Counted from the first letter of the stretch, positions 9,283 through 21,477 are shown. The stretch is 64,000 bases of DNA from Ditylenchus dipsaci (GCA_004194705.1 SADC01000993.1:81532-145531), one strand, 5' to 3'. Translations and numbers: made by a program. The notes: generated by a model not told the origin, from the letters alone.

Positions 9283-9810
9283 ATGGTTCGTTAATTTTGT
9301 AAGCGGTCATGAATGTGAACTTATCTAATGTGTTTTAGGCTGGCAATCCCTACAAGTTGGACAAACCGCAAGTGCAAGACGAGGTTCTGGATCGTATTCG
9401 CATCACTCTCACGTCGCAGAATGTGAACGCACTGGAGAAAGGTGGTTAAATAATTCGCATTAAATCAACGTCTAACTTGATTGCTGTTGCAGTTAGCGCG
9501 CAATTGATCAAGGGAGCCAAGGAAGAAAATCTTGTGGTGAAGGGGCCGATCCGAATGCCGACGAAAACGCTCCGCATCACAACTCGCAAGACTCCGTGTG
9601 GCGAAGGCTCCAAGACTTGGGATCATTACCAAGTAAGAATTTGCATGAGTGGATCTGAGTTCATGTTATTCACGTCCTTGATTTCAGATGCGCATTCACA
9701 AACGCCTGATCAACATCAAAAGTTCGAGTGAGATGTTGAAGAAGATAACCGGAATCTCCATTCAGCCGGGCGTGGATGTCGAAGTGACTATTGCCGATTC
9801 TACGCATTGA
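9283..9810 (+). CDS. RPS20: 40S ribosomal protein S20 (uS10)
   Basis: S20 is a small-subunit head protein. Exons are 9283-9285 (the ATG alone), 9339-9441, 9493-9632 and 9688-9810. The protein begins [20 protein letters not shown], then [17 protein letters not shown], carries the family core [20 protein letters not shown] and [19 protein letters not shown], and ends [12 protein letters not shown]. All introns are GT-AG and in phase, and nothing is broken. A first exon holding only the start codon occurs in ribosomal protein genes of other animals. TTTTTTAG at 9252-9259, 23 bases upstream of the ATG, could be a spliced-leader acceptor. A poly(A) signal AATAAA lies near 9858. It shares strand with RPS18 and the next gene. 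Confidence 0.95.
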
Positions 9811-9857
9811 GAAATTCCAGAGTCTGCTGTTACGTATTTCTGTTGTGCTGTTATGCA

Positions 9858-9863
9858 AATAAA
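9858..9863 (+). terminator. Poly(A) signal of RPS20
   Basis: AATAAA in 'gcaaataaagactg', about 50 bases after the stop codon. Confidence 0.7.
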
Positions 9864-9899
9864 GACTGTTTTTGACCATTAATGCTGTCTTCTGTAAGG

Positions 9900-10930
9900 G
9901 CGCCCATAGTACTCATTGTCGCAGCCAACATTTCCGGCACTTGTTTACTAGTGGTTGGGGGCTTTCCTCTTCGTTAGCTTTAGTTGTACTTTTTAAAAAT
10001 CGGAAATAACACAGAAATCTTTTTCATGATTCATTGTTCCACTTTTCTTAAGCTAGTCCTTTGCTAAAAAGTAGATTTCATTACCCGGCTAGTTTAAAAA
10101 TAAATCGAATTTTTCTTTTATCTAAAAATTAGAGCAAAGATATATATATACTAGGGTTGACCGATTCCTGCGTAACTAGAATTTGGCGGATTGAAAGTCT
10201 AACTCACCTGGATGCTGCCGGCGAATTTCAGAAAATCGACACTAAAATTCAACCACTTTTGTTTAAAATAAGCCAGGGCTAAAGTATTCTGTAATCGGAA
10301 TATATGTACTTCGGGATACCCCGCTACAATATAATGACTTTACTATAATAGCTAACTACGTAGACACCCACAAAAAATAAACGGCACACATTCAATATAC
10401 ACGTGTGTTTCTATCCTAACACACGCTGGTCAGCTTTGAACTTGAGGCTTCATTCAAACATAAAGTGAACTGCGACGGAGTCGACTCAACACCAAGCCTC
10501 CAACCTCCCTGATCCCTGTTACGCGTACAGAGACTATTTTTGCCCAGTTCCAGTAATCAAACTCTAATATACGAGGTTTTAATTTATTCTTCAAGACAAA
10601 ACTCAAAATTTTGGTCAAAATTCAGATTTGGATTCGCCGACTTTTTATAATGTACGGTAAAATAAAAAGTGAATTTTGGTTAATTTACTAGTGATTTGCC
10701 ATTGGTCAATCCTAATATTTACAGTTGCCACTCCATTCTCTACAGTGCATTATCCTTCATGCAAGTGGCGATATGTTAAGTATGTTTTGGGCTCGTCAAT
10801 AATTTCGCGACTAATAATTCAGCGGGTTCATGTTATTGGGTTTTTATCGCGATTTTCGCCTAGTCTTTTTTTGAAATATATACTAAAATTCATTTGCTGG
10901 AATTTTTTTAACTGGTTTACTTCACAACTT
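9900..10930. other. No gene seen
   Basis: Intergenic. It contains TATATATACTAGGGTTGACC at 10138-10160, which could be a hAT-type left end without a visible partner, and at 10528-10550 a copy of a dispersed word close to GAGACTATTTTTGCCCAG that recurs near 20000 and 52640. Confidence 0.45.
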
Positions 10931-10951
10931 TTAGTTGCTTCGTTTCCAAAA

Positions 10952-11620
10952 ATGAGTGAATTGAATGCATCGATAGAGCTCGACCATCCAGATGTGGCTG
11001 AATTTGATGACTTCGTATATCCAGTGCCGAAACCTGATTGGGAAGAGCCCAAAAATGGATGGTATATTTAATTTAGATTGATTCTTTGATTCGCTTTATA
11101 TTCCTTTGAATTTAGGTGCTGTGACCGTAGTATTATCGCCAGACGCACCAAGCAAATTGAAGAAGGTTGCAACTTGAAGTTTTTTAGCTGATGTAATCTG
11201 TTTCTTTTTAGTTAAGAAAAAGCCAGCCTATCAAGAATACGTTGAAGAGGTTCCGAAGATCTGTCGCCTGCCTGGAAGAATTCACCCGAAGGCGTGTGTC
11301 CTTTTTTATAGTCCTGCTGCTGATTTATTCTTTTTAGGCCGAACAAGTTCTTGAATTACTCTCGCAGATCCTGCGACGCTCAAGTAAGTCCGCAGCATTT
11401 CCATTATAGTTCTACTTTGTGTATGCAGATGAAGATTTGGAAGCGCTCTTTGCATACCTGGCGTCAAGATCTCGAAGCCAAGAAGTCGACTTATACTGTG
11501 GAGATGTGCTTCCGTTCCAACAGCCAGCCTGAGAACTCTTTGCCTGATGGTGGTGGTGGATATGTGCCTGCTTATGCTGCTTATCAGAATGGATGCCCGC
11601 TAAACTCCATGTTCTACTAG
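10952..11620 (+). CDS. Uncharacterised five-exon protein, about 155 residues
   Basis: Exons 10952-11061, 11116-11165, 11212-11293, 11338-11383 and 11429-11620 are joined by five short GT-AG junction pairs that keep one frame throughout. The start MSELNASIELDHPDVAEFDD is acidic; then come a CCDRSIIARRTKQIEE stretch, KKKPAYQEYVEEVPKICRLP, the aromatic basic segment QMKIWKRSLHTWRQDLEAKK, and a glycine-rich tail ending NSMFY. No signal peptide or membrane segment is visible. TTTTAG at 10929-10934 lies 17 bases before the ATG and may be a spliced-leader acceptor; AATAAA follows near 11653. I do not recognise the family, so no function is proposed. The perfect splice phasing makes it a real gene. 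Confidence 0.8.
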
Positions 11621-11755
11621 TCTGTCTACCGTTTGAGTTTTGTCCATAGACCAATAAATATTACTTTCATTTTATTTATGTATTCTCCCCTCTTCTTAAA
11701 TTACCTGATTTTTTCCTCATGTATTAATTTACAACTCTATTTCGATGCCATAAAT

Positions 11756-12719
11756 TAGAGACAGAAACAAGAAAAGATCTTGGGCAAGATTTTGTCTTGT
11801 CTTGCCTCAATTTTGACTGAAAATCTTGTCTTGGGGTCTTGCTTGGTCATATCTAGAAATCTTGGTCTTGGTTTTATGGTCAATCTTGTATGCAAAATTT
11901 ACAAAACACCCGACAACCCATTTTATCGTTTTAGGGTCCATAGCATATCTGAATTCTGTTTTTGATTTTTATACAAGATTAAAAAATGGCGGGACAGGAC
12001 AATTCAGTCCCGCCCGCCGTCCTGAAATCCCGCGTGAACATTTTTCAAGAACGTCCTGTCCCGGTGTCCCGTCTGGAAAAGAATTATTCAAATTTCGTCC
12101 CATGTCGTTCCAAAAATGTCAAACTTACATCTCTAATGAAACACACGTCAAACAATATAAAAAGCACAAGAACAAGGAAACATAGTGCGTGAAAATTATA
12201 AAACACTAGCCACAAGTTTTGCTATAAAAATTGTCACGTGTTAAAAACTGTCAAAATTGTCAAAACAGTCAAGTTTCGATTTAAAGGGCCTGACCTCTTC
12301 CTACTCAGTGGTCCCCGCCAATTCAAAAATTTTCCCTTGATCATTGGACTTCTGTACGGATTTTTCCGCCACGTTTATAACAAAACCAGGCCTGAAATCA
12401 AATTTTAGGCTTAGTTTTGTTAGAAACCTAGCGGAAAAATCCGTACAGAAGTCCAATGATCAAGGGAAAATTTTGAATTGGCGGGGGACCACCGAGTAGG
12501 AAGAGGTCAGGCCCTTTAAGGAACCCCCGATTTAACGAAACTCTTTATTAGGGTTCTCAGAGGTAGTGGTGTTTCGAGCCGTCGATTAAGTGGTGGGCTT
12601 CGCAGCACTTTTTATACTTTTGACTGGCCGTTTTCAAAAATCTTGCTCTTGGTCTTGGTCAAAATTTCAGCTAAAAATCTTGTCTTGGAATCTTGCTTGG
12701 TCCTCACTTTCTATCTCTA
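11756..12719. mobile_element. hAT-like element rich in CAAGATTTTG words
   Basis: The left end is TAGAGACAGAAACAAGAAAA and the right end complement is TAGAGATAGAAAGTGAGGAC. AAGATCTTG / CTTGGTCTTG words crowd both ends. An 8-bp duplication is not evident, so identity rests on the paired ends. It contains a GGGACAGGAC-type stretch (11990-12110) related to the elements at 21970 and 55764, and a nested TTAA element (12285-12515). Confidence 0.55.
12285..12515. mobile_element. piggyBac-like MITE with TTAA target
   Basis: TTAA lies on both sides (12281-12284, 12516-12519). The termini are AGGGCCTGACCTCTTCCTAC and its reverse complement. The whole unit folds as one hairpin of about 110-base arms. 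Same family as 34028-34259, 39501-40144 and 55282-55671. Confidence 0.8.
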
Positions 12720-13053
12720 GTTAAAATGGTCTTTTGAAGAAGTTCAAAAAATTTATTTGGGGTGTATACTGCGGTAGGGCCAATTCTTCTTATGTCCTAT
12801 TTTAAAGTGATGGTTCATGCTTTTCGTGATTGTTGGCCACATATTTTCGACCTTTTTTTGCTGTACTCGAGGTATTAATCAGATTGGATGTCTGATATTG
12901 GCCATCCAAAAATCCGTTTTGCTTCCTTTTTCAAAAAATGTAGTTCCAGTTGAAACTCATCGGGTAAAGTTGATTTGTAAAAACTATATTTCAAAAACAA
13001 CCCATGAAAAAATAAACACTTTGTATTTATAAACAGACCGAAAATATACAAAC

Positions 13054-16000
13054 CTTGCAAAAAGCCACTCCTCTGCAAGTATTGCCCATGGCATCTAAGG
13101 GAGGTGACCAGAGACAAATGCCCATTAGATTGGGCACCACTACAATCATAGCGCCTGACACTCCTGAAACATACAACTTACAAATTTGTTTGAACAACTT
13201 GCAAGCAACCTGATTTGGCAGGCAAACCAACATGAAAAGAGAACTGGCCGCTGTAATCATACATTCCTGCAACCAGTGTGAATTGTTTGCAATCTTGGGT
13301 TTGAAGTATTACCACACGAATACATCAAGGACAACACATCTCTGCAAGGTCTGGAGTCAATGCATCTCTCCTCTGTCAACGGACATACACCTCAAATTAG
13401 AGCTGTTTTATGATTGTCTATATTTTTACAATGCAAATGTCCCAAAACTTTGACATATAGAAAAAACTTAGGCTTAGGCTCAGGATTTTAATTACGATCG
13501 TCGTATTGTTATTGTGCACACAGTTTTTATGAATAGGCCGACATGTCAATTTATTTTTCAACCAGCCGAAAATACGAAAATGTGGAGGACTTCTTGAGTT
13601 TTTTTGGGGTTCCCAACCAAAACAGACACAATAGGCACTTGTTTACTTTGAAGGGCCCTTTCGTCCAATCAACTTTTTTGCTTCGGTGGTTCCGATTCTA
13701 TCCCTTCAATGAGTAGTGTGCTGGTTGAAAAGTATTTTTCATCTACTTGATCATCGAAAATATTTGATTTGCATATCGCTTAATCTTTAATTCCGGGCAA
13801 ATGCAAAATGTGAAAAAAATTTATAGCATCCTCTCATTGCGACAAAGTAACGCTTGTGCAAGCTGAGCTTACTTATGAATTCATATATATATTTGCTATA
13901 TTTTGCATTCTCCGACAACAATTACAGTCGACGCTCGATATAACGACCCCCGATATAACGTCCCGCTCGATATAACGTCCCGAAAAAATCACGAATTTGG
14001 TCAGCTTTGACTAAAATTTAGTCAAATGAACGCTCGATATAACGTCCCATTTTGGCCGGTCCCTTGAGGGACGTTATATCGAGCGTCGACTGTATACTGA
14101 AAATATCAACCTCCATTGGCTAGTGTAGCAGCCATGACAGCAGCACTCTCACAGTTGGCTTCCAGAGAGCACAGCTGGAAATAGAAGTCGAGAGCGTCGG
14201 TGATGGACGTTGTTTCCGAAGGAAAACCTGCAATCTATTCTAAATGGTAGCACAACACAACTACAAACAACTCACATTTGTATTCCTGAATTGAAATGTT
14301 AATTACTTATTCTTCTTCTACCACTATATTTACCTTCATATAATAGGCCAGAGCACAATTTCTGTCGGCAGTCAGCCTTTCCGACAAGAACCTACAATTT
14401 AGATAGCTAAAACAAAAACGAATATGGCTATATAAATATTACACAGCGTTGTTGAAGCCAACATATTGACCTCCGGCAACTAAATTTCTAACTAAATTTA
14501 ATTCAGAACCTAGTTACATACTTTTCCTGTATCTGCCCAGCACATAATCAAATCTGTCAGCAATATTAGTTTTAGATTGAATCAGCGAAGTGACTATGAT
14601 GGCACCCGAATTGACCATTGGATTGTGCGGTTTGTCTGAAGCAAACATGAACTATACTGCAAAACATTACAGGCAAACCAACTTTTGCTATCCAAGCAAA
14701 TTTCATTAAACAGACGCCCGGAAGGCTCTTGGCCCACAAATTGGTGAAGCTGAAAAGTTTAAATTATCCAAACAGCACACCTCTAGTAATTCCTCTAATT
14801 TACCAGAATCCTAAACTCAGAAATACGTGTTTTGGGATTATTATTTTTGACTATATGTCGTAACTGGCTCTCAGGCTTGTAATATACCAAATGTAGCTAA
14901 GAGTCTAACCTATATTCTGGTATTCTTGTGTTCAAAAAATTGACCACCTGAAAATTTTTGAGTGGGTAGGTTATCGCCTGGTTGATTTTTAATTGTTTTG
15001 ACGCAATAATTTGAAAAAATATGCAGCCCTGTCACAGTATTCCATACAACAGTCGAAAAAAAATTAAAATTTGTAAATATATACGCAATAAATTTAAAAA
15101 TTGATAAAAAATTGAAAGTTGAAAGTGGTCATGTTTTTTGACACTCCCTCTATAACATTGTCAGGAGATGTGCCTTAACTGCCTAATTCTCCTATTTCTC
15201 CCTTCCCGTATCACGGGAATGACTGGGAGAAAAAACGAAAAACAAAAAAAAAGATAATGACGGGAAGCACCAACCCTACTCAGTAGCCAGTCACAAAGTA
15301 TAAGTCGAAAAAACAGTGCAGCCAAAAAGCTTTTTGAATTTGAGGATGTCGGTAAATTAGAATAAAATCGGTAAAAAATAAAGTTTTAGCACCACATCAG
15401 CACCCAGATCAGAAGCTGCTATTGCATAACTAAAAAATAAATAATGAGGACATGCTTAGTCGCAAGACCAACCAACTTGAAAGCTTTGGAAACACTCTGA
15501 ACACAAAAAGGGACTTTGGAGTCTCCAAAAGAAACTCGTTGGCCATCAACTGTGCAGATGGACACTCCCCAATGTTTGCTGTTGGCTCTGGCAAGTTGGG
15601 GAATGTACCTGGAATAAAAAAATAGGAATTAACTTTTGGTTAGTAAAAATAAAAGACTCACGTAGCGACATTGCCTTCAGTTACATGAGCACACTGTAAT
15701 TGGATTTGCACGAAAACATAGTGATTTGGCAAGGGACTAATCACAAACCATAGTGTAAATCTCTTTAATTATAGAACAGAAGTGGCTCCAAGAGGCACAA
15801 TCAAGCTGTTCTGCAAGGTGCGACTTATCAAGGACAGAGACTCGCTCACGCATCTACAATACAATAGAGTGTATTTCATTTAATTAAGGCGCCGGCGAGT
15901 TGATTTTTTGGATACCCAAAAAAATCGGAAAAATTTGAGGTTGATCTCGATATTTTTGGGCGAAAATCCGAAATCCAAAAATCAGAATTGGTAGAGCTCG

Positions 16001-18635
16001 CGGGAGTTAAGGAAATGCGAAAAAAACAGATCGAAAAAAATTGTGCTCCAAGATACAAACGCTTAAAGTCAGGGAGGGCCGCGTTTATTGGAGGGAGCGC
16101 GTTAATTAGAGGAAATACGGTAACATATTTTCTCTAACATAGCCCTCCCAACCACAGAATGTACGTAATATATATTTTTTCAGTATCATTTGGAATCATA
16201 TTAGTTAAAAATGAGGTGTTGCAATCAGTGTTCTAAATGGCACCGGTGCCGAAATTTTTGGCGTGGGTACCATGAGCTGATGCCGTTGTCGAATTTTTTA
16301 AGGTGTGTGCCGTGAGCCGATTCCCAAATATATGGGGCGATACCGTGAGCTGCTGCCGGTACCGTGATCTCAGGATTTACAACACTAGTTGCAATCAGTG
16401 TTGTGCATTTAGCTCGTTTGCGAGCGAGCAGCTCGCGCCGCGTTAAAAGCACGCGAGCTGCTCGCTCGCCAAATAGCTAACTTGGCGAGCCGTATGGCTC
16501 GCGAGCCATATGGCTCGCCAAGTTAAAGAACAAAGTGATAAGAGCTTCTTAGCTCGCGAACCATTTGGCTCGCATCTATAATAATCGTATGGTTCGGCTC
16601 GCGGAATATAGTGTTAGTTGAAATAAAGCCCAAATCTTGTTTATTTTTTTTTATTGTTTGACTGATTTTTTTGCAAGCATTAAGCTAGTAATACTTTATT
16701 TGTCTTTTTCCTTGATTTTAACAATAAATCGACGTTCAAAGCTCATAAAAGAGCAAGCCTAACCATTCGTTTTGTTCGCGAGCCAAATGGTTCGCGATAC
16801 AAATGGCTCGTATGGTTTGGTTCGCGTCCGGCTCGCGTAAAAAAACAAGTATGCGAGCCAATCGGCTCGCATATATAAATAAAAACGAGCCATATGGCTT
16901 GGACCCATATGGCTCGCTAGGACATGCGATTGTAGGTCTTGCGTTTGGCTCTCACGAGCCAAATGGACAACACTGGCTGCAATGTAAAAAATGAGTGCAA
17001 TATCAAAAATTTGGATCAGGAACATTGATATCATAATTGAATAGTTGGTGCGTAGGCGTTTGGCCTCTTTTCTGATTTTTTGAATTCGCGCCTTTTTTGA
17101 ATTTTCCTTTTCTCGCTTTTCGGGACACACATTTGAGCCCGTCTCAACATACATTTGCCAGCCCTACGTGTGCAGGTTAGTTGTAAAAAATAAATACAAA
17201 ACAGCTTAAAAATTGAAAAAGGTTTGAAATTTAAAAAAACTGGAAAAGGGCCCAAACGCCTCTATACCGGAAAATTTTTGCCGAAGAATGCTCTAAAAAT
17301 AAATAAGCTTTATAATTTTTTTGACAATATCAAGTCTCGATTTTTAGGTTATTTTTAAGAAATTAGTGAATTATGATAGTCGAGTATCGTTCAGGCTACA
17401 AAATATGGCTTCGTCAGCTATGAAAAAATGATGTGGTATCGAGGTGTTTTTAGAACTTTGAGTGACCATTGTACCCCGTTTTGTGCACCTTCAGAGCTGG
17501 GGAGCCAGATTTGTCAGGAACTTGAGCACGCTCTACAAGAATCCCCAGAAAAAATATTCTCATCGAAGCTCCCTTAGGTCACAGTCAGGGTTCTTCCCTT
17601 GTTAGATTTATTTTGGGCTAAACCACACTATACGTCACCCATTCGATTACTCCCTACGCCACCAGAAATTTGCCTTGGTTCCCCAAGCTGACTTTTTATA
17701 GAATTTATTTTTTACTTTTGTCACTTTTTATATATTTTTTATTTTTATTTGTATTTTAATTAAAAAGTCACAATTTTTTTGTGAAATGCTGAAAAAATGT
17801 AAAAAAGTAACAAAATAAAAAATTCTATAAATAAATATGCTTGGGGGACCAAGGCAAATTTCTGGATGGCGTAGGGTGTAATCGAGTGGGTGGCGTATAG
17901 TGTAAGTGCTTTTTATTTTGTTACTTTCTAAGAGCGACTTTATTGAAAGAAATAGGGTAAATAGTAATATACAGCAAGCACATAACACTCACAGTCGAAA
18001 GTCCTCCGACTTCAATTTCCAATGTTTAGGGTCCTAAAATTGTAGATTGTAATATACACTGTTGCATGAAATGTAGTACTTTAGCTTCATTGTCCAATTC
18101 TTCAGACTGCTTTTCAATTTCCCATATCTTCTCCATCATGGGGCGCAGCCTTGGGTCACTCTTGTGCAGTCCATAACTCTTCAACACCTGCAAACTCAAC
18201 AAATTACCAAAAGGCAGCCAAAATCTAAAAAAACCATAAGTAGTTTGCCAATAGAAGCCTCATTCTTGTTGGGTATCTTGAACAACTCAAAAATCAAGTC
18301 TTCAGGACTCTTTTGATCGCCTCTGTGGAATGCATTGGACAGTCCATCCACTGTTTGCTGCAATATATTGCAAATCGAGTTTTTGCGGTCCAGAATGGCC
18401 CTGTAGTTGTTCACTGAACACAAAAAAGTAATCATTAGATATGTAAAATGTGGAGTGTCTGTCCATACATGCTGTTGAGAACAGTTGTTGTTTCTCACCT
18501 GTAGCCTGGCTGTGCACCTGTTGCATGGCTTCTTGTCTCAACTCCAGTCTACTGTCCGAGGAGGTACTCAAGTTGTTGAATCGCCTGTTGTGCTTCTCAA
18601 AATGCGGGTGAGGGGGGATAGGGGTCTCCAGCTTG
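13054..18635 (-). CDS. GLS: Glutaminase, C-terminal exons not found
   Basis: Glutaminase hydrolyses glutamine to glutamate and ammonia, in mitochondria in animals. Minus-strand exons, from the N-terminus: about 18635-18499, 18413-18235, 18187-18060, 15853-15778, a very short one near 15758, 15693-15662, 15608-15473, 15429-15393, 14749-14683, 14635-14522, 14479-14443, 14391-14334, 14227-14111, 13390-13313, 13266-13210 and 13163-13054. The regulatory helix region gives [20 protein letters not shown]. Core pieces are [37 protein letters not shown] with the catalytic S-x-x-[58 protein letters not shown] and [12 protein letters not shown] phase mismatch of one base occurs at one or two junctions. 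After GVAFCK and a good donor I find no exon for the last core strands or the ankyrin repeats in 11.6-13.05 kb. The N-terminal targeting exon is also unidentified. The gene is recognisable beyond doubt; completeness is not. Confidence 0.9.
13465..13487. repeat. Interstitial TTAGGC telomere-like hexamers
   Basis: CTTAGGCTTAGGCTCAGG, about three hexamers. Confidence 0.6.
13925..14092. mobile_element. pogo-like MITE, 168 bp, TA target
   Basis: TA lies on both sides (13923-13924, 14093-14094). The termini are CAGTCGACGCTCGATATAAC and the exact reverse complement. The word CTCGATATAACGTCCC is repeated inside. It lies in a glutaminase intron (between 13390 and 14111). Confidence 0.85.
14921..15170. 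mobile_element. mariner-type MITE, decayed
   Basis: 'gttcaaaaaattgaccac' on the left pairs with 'gtggtcatgttttttgac' on the right. It is related in form to the better preserved copy at 44254-44439. It lies in a glutaminase intron. Confidence 0.5.
15880..16215. other. Intronic repeat fragments
   Basis: Inside a long glutaminase intron. It contains one end of the CCGTATTTTCTCTAAT family (near 16090-16112, read as ATTAGAGGAAATACGG) and no exon that I recognise. Confidence 0.4.
16218..16225. repeat. 8-bp target duplication GTTGCAAT (copy 1)
   Basis: GTTGCAAT; further copies at 16388-16395 (identical) and 16976-16983 (GCTGCAAT). Confidence 0.8.
16226..16387. mobile_element. hAT-type MITE A, 162 bp
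   Basis: The left end is CAGTGTTCTAAATGG and the right end complement is TAGTGTTGTAAATCC. The inside repeats TACCGTGAGC and GGTACC words. Flanked by perfect GTTGCAAT copies. Confidence 0.8.
16396..16975. mobile_element. hAT-type element B, 580 bp, GGCTCGC-rich
   Basis: The left end is CAGTGTTGTGCATTTAGCTC and the right end complement is CAGTGTTGTCCATTTGGCTC, a classic hAT start. The inside is crowded with GGCTCGCGAGCC and AAATGGCTCG words in both orientations. Flanks are GTTGCAAT (shared with element A) and GCTGCAAT. No transposase. Confidence 0.85.
17000..17615. other. No exon seen (glutaminase intron)
   Basis: AT-rich intronic sequence. Nothing recognisable. Confidence 0.4.
17620..17907. 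mobile_element. Inverted-repeat element with GCCTTGGTYCCCC word
   Basis: Left arm 'cactatacgtcacccattcg' and 'aatttgccttggttcccc' pair with 'ggggaccaaggcaaatt' and 'cgagtgggtggcgtatagtg' on the right. Arms are about 90 bases around an AT-rich centre. Confidence 0.7.
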
Positions 18636-18639
18636 CCCA

Positions 18640-21130
18640 AATTAGAAATAGCAGTAGGGAATTTAAAACAAGAAGAAATAAACTTATTGGTGTAAATTAC
18701 AAAAAATAGTGTGTTACATGGAGAAACTTGCTGAGCAGTTTTATGGAGGGGAGTTCCTTGGGAGCAGAGCAATAAAGTTAGTGGAGGAGTGTTCGTCACA
18801 ACTATTACCACTGTTTTTATGTTTTTAAACCGCCACCCCCGTGCATACACATACTGTTTCTTGGTTCTTGTCTGCTCATGATATCACTGGTTTTTGGGAG
18901 TTTGCTCAATAGTACTTCTCGGAATCATGTCCAAGGTATGTGGGTGTGCGCATCTCAACTCCAAGCACCCAAGCCCCCTGCGCTCTCTTCGGGCATTTGG
19001 GGCGCCCCGGGGCGGGGCGGACCTATCACTGGTGGGGACTATATACGTGCCATATAATCTATACACTGCCCCTTCAAAAGTTTTTATGCTATTTTGTGGT
19101 TATTGTCAAATTCAATATTTTTAGTGCTTTCATTAATAATATGCGATCTTCACAGTTTTAAAGTTTTTTATCTAGCCAAACATGGCCGACCGGCAAAGGA
19201 GAGTTGAAATTAGGTCGGAAAACTTTTTATAAAAAAATGAAAAATAAAAAAATTGAGTTTTGGGCACTTCGAAATTTCGACTATTCGCATGTTTTACCAT
19301 TTTTTTCAACATGAGGCTTGGCAAAAGCCTTAGGCTCAGGCAGAGTAGGCCACCATATGTATGTCGGGACTAAAAAGTGTCTTACGCACTTCATCCGGAA
19401 TTTGGGACTGATATATGGATATTCTTACTGTAATTTTATAACGAAAAATACATGCGGAGGGACAGGGGGAGGGTCGCTATTCTGTACTACGGTCGATTCA
19501 GTTTTAGTAGGGACTTTTTACACGACAATAGCACACTTTTTGTGTTTTAGGATTAGTCGCAACGTAGGCCAGCGTTTGTTAGGTCGGACTCAAACATGTT
19601 TCCCCCATGGGAAATTATTCTTAAAGCCTTAAAAAATCGAAAAAATTTGAACTGGATTTTGAGATTATTGAGTACTCAACTAAAATGTGAAAAATGTAAA
19701 TAGAAAAATGTAAATGATAAATAGTGGAAATACGGTAATTGTATTATCACTGTCAGCTATTCAAAAATGACACTCAATATTAAGGCTGTTGCTACTACCC
19801 GTTTAGATAAAATGTATTGTATGCCTAAAATGTATCCCAACATAGTCCCAGGAGGTGAAATGTCCTGGTGGGGGGGGGGGGGGGTGGATAATGTCACGTT
19901 CGCCGGAGGCGCAGGGGGCTTCATGGGTCAGAGATGCGCGCAAAGATTCACCTGCGACATCAATCCGAGCAAGACTCTTGATCGAATATACATTAAGAGA
20001 GTCTTTTTGCCCAGATCCAGCAAAAAATGTGATTAGTCACCCAAAATTACCCTAATATACCGTGAAATGACCATCTACCTCTGAGGAGTGACAATTTTTA
20101 CGATTTTTAAACGATGACAATTTTTAGAGAGACAATTTTTTTTGGCAAAGTTGAAAATTTAGTGTGAGAGTCATTCTCACTCTCATTCTCACTCATTCTC
20201 ACTCTCCCTCACTGTGATTCTCCTTTGAGCAAGCCCAGGCAAACACTGCGCTGAACACGATGGTGGAAAAAGAATTTAAAAAAAGTCACTCTATGGAGGT
20301 CAGCTGCCTTTGCGAACCATCAAAATTCATGATTTTTGTCTTTGTAACTTCAAAGAAGTATACATGCCAATTTTTGGAATAAATCAATCTAATTCTATGT
20401 GCAAAAGAAAGCGCAGATCACGAGCTTTCGGAATTTTAAATTCGACAGTCAAAGATTTGATAATCAAAGGACAGTTTCTCAAGTAAGTCGAACATGCTAA
20501 ACACGAATCTGATGTCAGAAGTTCAGGTTTATTCAACGAAATCGAAGTTTCAGGTCAAGACGCCTTTTGGAATACACTTTTGAACGTGTGCTTAATACTC
20601 AAAAGCCCGGTTTCAGTTTGCTTTAAAGCACTATCTGGTGCAGTTTTTCTTGCTCTGTCGAATAGTACCATTACCTGAAAAACGTCGTTTTTACACTTTT
20701 TTGTACATATTTTTGCATTAACAAGGTTTTTCGAATTGGCTGGGTACAATTTAAAACAAGTAACCATGGTCCTTCAAAATCGCTGTCTTAGCACTTCATT
20801 CTATTTTTAATGCTTATAATCAATTTTTCATGCTCCCTCTATCTTTGAAAGACATGAAATTATACAGTTTTCTTGCAAAAAAAACACCATTTTGCAAAAC
20901 TCCTTTAAAAATAATAATTGAGAATTTCGGACTACCATATTTATTCTAGTAAATTGATATTGTTTAACAATGAATAATTGACAATAATTGGTCAGTGGAA
21001 AAAGTTAGCGTTTAGTCAGAACATTAAAAATTTATCCAAAAATTAAAAAAACCCATAAAGAGGTACTTGTTGGGGTGAACCTCCCCCCCCCCTCACTGTG
21101 ATAAGTGTTGCAAATACTACTCCAAGTAAA
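18640..21130. other. No gene supported
   Basis: Mixed repeats: a GC-rich island (18955-19025), a G homopolymer at 19868-19884, a dispersed repeat at 19925-20035 with GAGAGTCTTTTTGCCCAG, and TCTCACTC-type simple sequence at 20170-20215. The N-terminal exon of glutaminase should lie in or just below the start of this region, but I cannot place it. Confidence 0.4.
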
Positions 21131-21178
21131 AGTAGTAGTTGAAAGACCCTAGACAAATCTATTGCACTACCAGCTACA

Positions 21179-21246
21179 ATATGCAGATGATGCAGGAAGT
21201 AGCCGATCATCAGCAGCCAGCATCAGGCGCATCTGCCAGTGCGGGT
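21179..21246 (+). CDS. Possible orphan first exon
   Basis: An ATG at 21181 opens QMMQEVADHQQPASGASASA and runs straight into GGTAAGT, a good splice donor. The composition is Gln/Ala/Ser rich. No following exon in frame is identified, and the next 3 kb is transposon. It may be chance. Confidence 0.25.
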
Positions 21247-21477
21247 AAGTCCATTCAAACCAGCCAATTTCTTCTTCTTACTATTATTTTGTTGTTTCGG
21301 GCTACAATAATGGCTCTCTTTCATAGCATGAAAGCCCGTCAAATTCTGCACCAGATAAGAACTGTAACTTCACAAATTTATGTTCAGATAAAAACTTACA
21401 ATCAAAAAAACTAAAACAACTTTAAATGGGATATCTCCGACCATAAATACGCAAAATAAATAGCGAAAAAGAAGTTT

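Noticed and set aside
10676..11071. 131-residue open frame upstream of the five-exon gene
   Set aside because: Its last part is the true first exon; the upstream part is AT-rich non-coding sequence without a start context, and a TTTTAG acceptor lies between.
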